A program made the position numbers and the translations under genes. Below are positions 57,702-64,000 of a stretch of DNA of 64,000 nt, piece by piece. This DNA comes from Moringa oleifera (taxonomy: Eukaryota; Streptophyta; Magnoliopsida; Brassicales; Moringaceae), in assembly GCA_021397835.1 (NCBI GenBank), contig JAJFZO010000609.1, positions 13,580,001 to 13,644,000 of the forward strand. Direction: 5' to 3'. Numbering within the stretch: position 1 is the stretch's first letter; each line of letters opens with the position of its first letter. The notes below the pieces were generated by a model. It was given only the letters and a program-made list of their open reading frames with translations, made no database searches and was not told the DNA's origin.

Positions 57702-60700
57702 ATGGGTACTCTTCTCAAGTGCTATCGACCCTTGAGTTCTATCCGATTCTATCCACTTCCGAACTCAGTGCGCACGATTCAACCCAGAACCCTCCCCCCT
57801 TTCAACCCCAGGAAGAGAAACTCTGTCCATTGTTTCAGCTCCATAAGGTCATCCCAGCCATTAGTCTATGAGAAAAGCTCCAGCAGAAGCAACGGTGATG
57901 GACCCGGCAGTTCATCATCGGAGCTGTGGCTTTACAACACGATGAGTAGGAAGAAGGAGCAGTTTCAGCCCAAAATGCAGGGGAAAGTTGGTATGTACGT
58001 GTGTGGCGTTACTGCATACGACCTCAGCCATATTGGGCATGCTCGGGTCTATGTCACCTTCGATGTTCTCTTCAGGTCCCTACCTCCATCTCTCCCTCTG
58101 TTTATTGCTCAAGCATGTACCAGACACGGTTGAATTCTAACTGACTTCCTTCCTTTCTACTTTTTTTTTTCTTAACAATTATCTTGGGCGTTGGTTGAGA
58201 ATTGGGCAGATATCTTAAGTATTTGGGATATGAAGTGCATTATGTTCGAAATTTCACCGATGTTGATGACAAGGTCAGTTCAGTCTGCTTCTTAAAGATA
58301 CTAATGTAATTACACTTATAGCCATTTCCTATTTGAGAATGTATTTGCTGGGTTTCTTAGATTTTTTTTTTCTCCCAGAGGAGCCACTAGAGTGACTGTT
58401 TACCTAATGGTTTTGTCTGAATTACGGTGTGTTTTATGATCTTTTTGGTGATCCATTTGCTCCTTTGGGAATTTGGTTTTCCCATCTGACATTTCCGACT
58501 ATATGCCTATTAATATCCATTCGCAAAATGTATCTCTTGTCCCTTCATTGTAATCCTGAAATTTGGTGTTAATAACTTGGGTGTTTTAACTTTCTAAATG
58601 ATCATCTGGAGTTTGATTTGGTGTTATAATTTGGGTGTTTTAACTTTTAAATGATCATCTGGTGTTTGATACCTTGTGCTACAAGAAATGGATGCCGACT
58701 GTTTTTCATATTGATATGACAGGACCGCTGAGCCTGCAATTTTCAAATTCTGTAGATAATTGCTCGAGCAAATGAACTGGGGGAGGATCCAATTAGTTTG
58801 AGCAGACGTTACTGTGAAGAGTTCCATCAAGACATGGTGCATCTCCATTGCTTATCCCCTTCTGTTGAACCACGTGTGTCAGATCACATTCCCCAAATCA
58901 TTGACATGATCAAGCAGGTGATTCCGTTGTTCATGATAAGTGCCTCTTTAAATTTTAACTGAGAAGCAATATCACATTACTAGCTGTCCACCTTTAATAG
59001 ATTTGCCTCATTTCTCATCCTTCTGAGATGGAATTAGTTGTACTTTCCACTTCCCAAAATCAGTCTGAAACAGTTTTTTTTTTAAACGGTCAACCAGATG
59101 GTGAAGAATGATCAAAATGCCTTATGTCTGGCTTCTAAAGCTTCTTGATGCTGAAAGTGTATACCTTTTTGATCTTATAAAAAAGAGTATATATCTTTTT
59201 GCTTTAAGTGTGTATATAATCATCATAAGAGAGAGGGTTAGCTGCATCTGTGAATTTTGTAGCTACTTGAATACTATCTTTAGTCTTTCAGACCTTCCTG
59301 GGATGATAATTTTAAACACACCTTTGTTGGGATTGAGGCTTGTTATAAGAAGTATGAGCTAACCTATCAATGCAATGGCTATTAAAATATGCTGTACCTT
59401 GAGTGTTGATTCATTGTGATATCTTGGTAGATTCTTGAAAATGGGTACGCATACAAAGTTGATGGGGATGTCTACTTCTCAGTTGACAAGTTTCCACAGT
59501 ATGGACTATTATCTGGTCGAAAACTAGAAGATAATCGAGCAGGTGAGAGGGTTGCTGTTGACTCAAGGAAGAAAAATCCTGCTGATTTTGCTCTATGGAA
59601 GGTACATAGTTGTTCAAATGCTGGTGATGCATATGCATCAATCATGCATAACAGAACATTTATCATGGATGCCGGTAGTGTATAATCTTATTTGCCTAAT
59701 GAAAAAAAAGTTTGAAATCTTATGCCATACTGAAGAGTCTCCATAATTTACCTAACTCATTATGTGTAAGAATTTCATTGCCTAGTTCATGTGTTATTCG
59801 CTGATTCAGACCTTGTGAGCACCCTGGCCCAAACGCTGATTCAGATGTTGTGAGCACCCTGGCCCAATTGGCACTAGTGCAGGTTGTAAAGAAATGGGCA
59901 GGTCTTACTTCCCCTTCTTGACGAGCAAGAAATTTGTTATAAATTTTGGCTGTTGGAGGTCTAGATAAAAAGTTGGAAGTCGGAAGATACTATATTCTGC
60001 ATCCAGATCTTTTCATTGCTTATTGTCTTATTTTCTGAGGAGAAAGGAAAGTTCAACATAAAATTGCATAAATGTAACCCTGAAGGTTTGCTGTAAAATC
60101 TAATGCTACTCTACATTGGAACACTTTTTATTTGATTGCTAGATTGGTTAGCATTCCCACGCTGTTCATTTTGTTGTTAATTCAGGTTGGTGGCAACACA
60201 TGGATCACATTTAATGGGTAGAATGTTAAAAAAATAGAACTTTTTTTTTTTTTGTAACTTTGTTTGTGATCTAATTGGTTCGTTATATATTTGATATTTT
60301 GCAGTCTGCCAAGGAAGGGGAGCCCTTCTGGGAGAGTCCATGGGGTCCTGGAAGACCTGGATGGCACATTGAGTGCAGTGCAATGAGTGCTGCTTATCTT
60401 GGTTACTCATTCGACATACATGGTGGAGGGATGGACCTTGTGTTTCCCCACCATGAGAATGAAATTGCTCAGAGTTGTGCGGCATGTAACCGGAGTAATA
60501 TAAGCTACTGGATACACAATGGTTTTGTCACAGTTGACTCAGAAAAAATGTCCAAATCCCTGGGAAACTTCTTCACAATTAGGCAGGTAAAGGATTCCAT
60601 ATGGTCCTGACTATTTTTAATTTCTTTGTTTTTCATTTCATATTCTTTTTTGTTCCTTCGGTGTCAGATTGCCATGATTCTTTTTTACTCACCTTTTTGC

Positions 60701-62097
60701 TTCTCCCAGGTCATAGACCTTTACCATCCACTTGCTTTGAGACTTTTCTTGATTGGTACACATTATCGGTCTCCGATAAATTATTCTGATGTGCTACTTG
60801 AAAGTGCTTCTGAACGTATTTTCTACATCTATCAGGTATGTATGGACCAACCATATCTTCTGAACCTCTACTGGCTCATCCAGTTTCCTGGTCATATGTG
60901 TTGTCTGCATGAAACATTTAGGGCTATTGGTGTGAGCAATTCTTTGAACTAGATCCTTGATAGGAAGATTTGCTTTACAGATCATTTCAGATTCCATCCT
61001 ACATGGAAACATTTTGATTGACGTTAACAAAATTCTTACCCTTTTTCAATCGAAATTCCAATAGAATTGGAAGATCTCCTATTTATAAATTGTTTTTCAT
61101 AAAGTTTCCTTCCTATAAATTGTTTTCAATAGATGGATTTTACTCATACATGTTTGTTTGGATTTGGAAACATGCTTATTGTTTGATTTCATATGATTCA
61201 ATTGGTTGCAGACATTACATGACTGTCAAAAGGTCCTGAGCCCGCATGATGCAGCTGTCCAGGAGCATTCCATCCCTCCTGACACTTTGAGTGCCATCAA
61301 TGCATTTCAGAATGATTTTATGGCCTCAATGTCAGATGATCTTCACACGCCCGTTGTTTTGGCTGCATTATCTGACCCATTAAAAACCATCAATGATTTG
61401 CTACATACTCGTAAGGTAGTAAATCTTTTCCTATTGGTATGAATGTGCAATTTAACTTTGAGCAATGAAGTTTAATACTACAGATTTAGGAAATCTTACT
61501 GTTTATCCATTCCTACTGCCATATCACTCATGCACTGTTTCAATTTTCCAACCAATGATACAGATCCTAGCTTTACTACTTTGATCTTTGTGATAATTTG
61601 TTATCGGATTAATGTTGCATATAGGGAAAGAAGCAAGCAATGCGAATAGAATCACTTGGAGCTCTAGAAAAGATAATCAGAAATGTTCTGTCCATCTTAG
61701 GGCTGATGCCCACAAGTTATGCTGAGGTAAAATTTTTTGTTGTTGGCATTATTCTCCCTGCTGACCCTTTCTCTCTAAATCATTTCCTCTTTTTCTGTCC
61801 TATGCTTTCTTAATTGATTAGATTTAATAATTTTCTACCATTGATAATTTCAAGCTGCAGGTTTTGCAGCAGCTGAGGGAAAAGGCATTGAAGCGAGCCA
61901 AGTTAACAGAAGATCAAGTCCTGCAGAAAATTGAAGAAAGGACAGCTGCAAGAAAGAACAAAGATTATGGAAAATCTGATGCAATTAGGAAAGACTTAGC
62001 TACTGTGGGAATCGCCCTCATGGACAGTCCAGATGCCACGGCCTGGAGACCAGCCATTCCTCTTGCACTGCAAGACCAACAAGTCCCTGCTGCATAA
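57702..62097 (+). CDS. SYCO: Cysteinyl-tRNA synthetase, organellar
   Basis: Nine exons (57702-58075, 58210-58273, 58756-58917, 59431-59601, 60305-60586, 60710-60835, 61212-61415, 61625-61726, 61861-62097) give 573 residues. It charges tRNA-Cys with cysteine. The first about 75 residues are Ser/Arg/Pro-rich and poor in acidic residues, a chloroplast and/or mitochondrial transit peptide. Class I motifs are clear: HIGH at 110-113 inside [11 protein letters not shown], and KMSKS at 338-342. Zinc ligands by family alignment are Cys101, Cys281 (WHIECSAM), His306 and Glu310 (PHHENE). The C-terminal DALR-like and anticodon-binding parts are present. The start is the first ATG; an upstream in-frame TTG was not used. 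It is closest to Arabidopsis At2g31170. Introns 2 and 4 contain small tandem duplications. Confidence 0.94.
58563..58670 (+). repeat. Tandem duplication of about 54 bases in intron 2 of the synthetase gene
   Basis: 58563-58616 and 58618-58670 share ttggtgtta, ttgggtgttttaactt and aaatgatcatctgg in order, with a few differences. Confidence 0.85.
59799..59868 (+). repeat. Tandem duplication of 35 bases in intron 4 of the synthetase gene
   Basis: 59799-59833 and 59834-59868 both begin cgctgattcaga and contain ttgtgagcaccctggcccaa. Three mismatches are seen. Confidence 0.9.
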
Positions 62098-64000
62098 ATG
62101 ACCTCCAGAGTAAGCACGCATTAGTTAACTTAAATGTCATGCTGGATTGGATTTCCAGGCTCCATTTAGACAAATATAAGACATGAATTCTGGATGTTGG
62201 AACTGCACTTGGGTTAATCATCAGGGGGCTGTGTTCTGCATCAGTTGCAGGTAGAGAGAAAGGCTGTGATAAGAAATTCCAGCAATCTAGGTTGGAAATT
62301 TTGATGACTGTGTAAGAACCATTCTGAAAACAAGCTTTTGCAATTGTACCTCTGTCTGAAATTATTTTTCTTGAAAGGAATTTTAATTAAATTTTCTATC
62401 ACACAAAACATCACGTCCCAAGCTATATTTCTGTTATGACTCTGTAAGAAGACAAAATCATTGTGATTGTTTAAAAAAATTGAGTGAAATAATATATATA
62501 TATATATGTATATCGGATCATCTAAAAAAGACTGTTCAAAAGTCATCTTAATTGGGTCAGTAATTTAACAAATTTAAATTTCAAAAAAAATTATGTGACT
62601 TAATGATTAATTCATCAAATTAATTGGATTAAAAAGAATAAAAAAATTAGTTTAGTTAAAAAGAATTATATCAAATTGCTCTAATGCTCTGAAGCAAAGG
62701 TTGAATTCTTCAAATTTTTGTGATAAAAAAACTTTAAACTCAAGCCCCTGGTTTTATATCTGTATCATAGGCTTTTAGATGAGCCTAGGGGCCAATACAT
62801 AGATTTTCATTTTCTGAAAGAAAAATTCCAAAAAATAACAAAAAACGAACCATAGAACTTTCTTTTATTCTTTTCTTGGGTCATGAAATATCCTAACAAG
62901 CCCAGAACAGCAAACTCCATGTTCCTGCAGCCCAAACCAAAGGATAGCTTAGGCCTGGTTGTTTCACATTTGTTTGTCCTTTGTGCGATCCAAGTACGTT
63001 TTACCGTTGTTCATCATTCTCTCTATTATTCATTTTATTCTTCGGTCGTTCTCTGGTGTCGACTTTCCTCATTTTGTGATCCTATAGCAAGCATTGTTTT
63101 GTGACTCTGTCTTTTTCGGCTAGCAAGTGAGGACTCGGGAGGTTTCTCTTCGTGGAGAGGTTGTGTAATGTCAGTGAGAATTCAACATGAGTATGCCAAA
63201 ACTGCAGGTAAGCTCCGAATTTTCTTTGCTTGCTAATGTCTGTTGAAGTTACCTTCTTTCTTACCATTTATTATTGATGCTGCTTAAATAACTTTCTGAT
63301 GATCTTGAAGCTGCTGTATTATTATCATTTCGTATTTTGTTCATGCCAATTACTTTTCGAAGCTATGCGAATGGATATAGAAATTTGACTGAAGGAGATT
63401 CCCAATTAAACAATTACTGGGATGGTTGAAGATTGAAGGAATTTTTCAATGTGGAACTCACCAGAATTCTTCTACCTGCTAGGGTTACCTTGTGAGCTCA
63501 TGGAGGGCAAACAGGTTCTTCTCAAACTCCATACTGACGACATTTTTAAGATCATCATTTTTGGTTGATAGTGAATACCCTGATTCTGGTGGCAGTGCTG
63601 AACGCTTGACAATTACTGCTATTATCCTGCTAATATAGTGATATCCTACTGTTGGAAAAGGAACACTTAGATGATCTGGCTGGTAATTCAATCTGCTTGC
63701 TAGATTCAAGCTAATCAACATGATCCTTTATGAAGGAAAAAGGAAGCTTCTCAGCAACCAAATTTTTTGGAATCATTAAATACATATCAGAATCCCAGCT
63801 TGATTATAGGATTTCTGAAGATGCCCTGTGCAATAAATGAAATCCGTGGGTACTATTTCAAAGTGTTTCAGTGAGTTTTGCTTTTCCTGGAAACTAACAG
63901 TAAGATGAGATGTTTAAGATTTTTGAGCTAGTTTCTTGTGTAATTAACATGTAATTAATGCCTGAAGTCTCAAAATTATTTTTAACATTATCTAGAAACA
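62098..64000. other. Right-end region, no gene identified
   Basis: The first about 250 bases are likely the synthetase 3' UTR. 62480-62660 is AT-rich with a TA run at 62493-62506. Two exon-like stretches are worth noting without a function: 63168-63207 (+), an ATG followed by 40 open bases and a good GTAAG donor, and 63485-63721 (-), a 78-codon open stretch ending beside a GTAAC. Neither matches a family I recognise. A 5' leader of a gene continuing beyond the window is possible. Confidence 0.3.

Noticed and set aside
1..64000. CRISPR arrays, bacterial operons, rRNA genes
   Set aside because: None seen; the window is intron-rich plant nuclear DNA. No tRNA cloverleaf was recognised by eye, though a tRNA scan was not possible.

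Overview
The window is nuclear DNA from a dicotyledonous plant. Genes are split by many GT-AG introns, intergenic DNA is AT-rich, a plant-type Ty1/copia retrotransposon is present, and every recognisable protein belongs to a plant family. The species cannot be named from sequence alone. Remembered Arabidopsis locus numbers suggest conserved neighbourhoods: ACR2 beside a GT47 gene (At5g25320/At5g25310), GT47-SPS-SYT (At5g11130/At5g11110/At5g11100), and EamA transporter-EMC7-HPGT (At4g32140/At4g32130/At4g32120). This fits a core eudicot.

Bases 1-28.8 kb are a tandem segmental duplication of about 13.7 kb per unit. Unit 1 (about 1.24-15.05 kb) holds most of an intact four-ACT-domain ACR gene (+), an intact GT47 exostosin-family glycosyltransferase here called GT47-A (-), a long AT-rich stretch with diverged direct repeats, and a broken second glycosyltransferase, GT47-B (-). 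Unit 2 (about 15.08-28.8 kb) has the same order with the opposite outcome: the ACR copy is a fragment, GT47-A' is frameshifted and GT47-B' is intact. A 5,051-bp copia element with 512-bp LTRs differing at one base, and a perfect 5-bp target duplication, sits inside the ACR fragment. Its single long reading frame has two in-frame amber stops.

Bases 29.9-62.1 kb are single-copy genes: sucrose-phosphate synthase (-, 13 exons), a synaptotagmin-4/5-type SMP-C2-C2 protein (+, 13 exons), an EamA/SLC35F-type transporter (+, 8 exons), EMC7 (+, 7 exons), a GT31 hydroxyproline O-galactosyltransferase (+, 12 exons) and an organellar cysteinyl-tRNA synthetase (+, 9 exons). I assembled the exon models by hand; joined phases and start/stop codons are consistent in all of them. 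The one exception to canonical splicing is the second intron of the synaptotagmin gene. The last 1.9 kb has no gene I can name.

The genes do not form a pathway. Several act in the secretory system (GT47 and HPGT glycosyltransferases, EMC7, and the ER-plasma-membrane contact protein), while SPS is cytosolic and the tRNA synthetase organellar. I see no new molecular system. The most notable signal is the complementary gene loss between the two duplicated units, followed by the very young but nonsense-bearing copia insertion.
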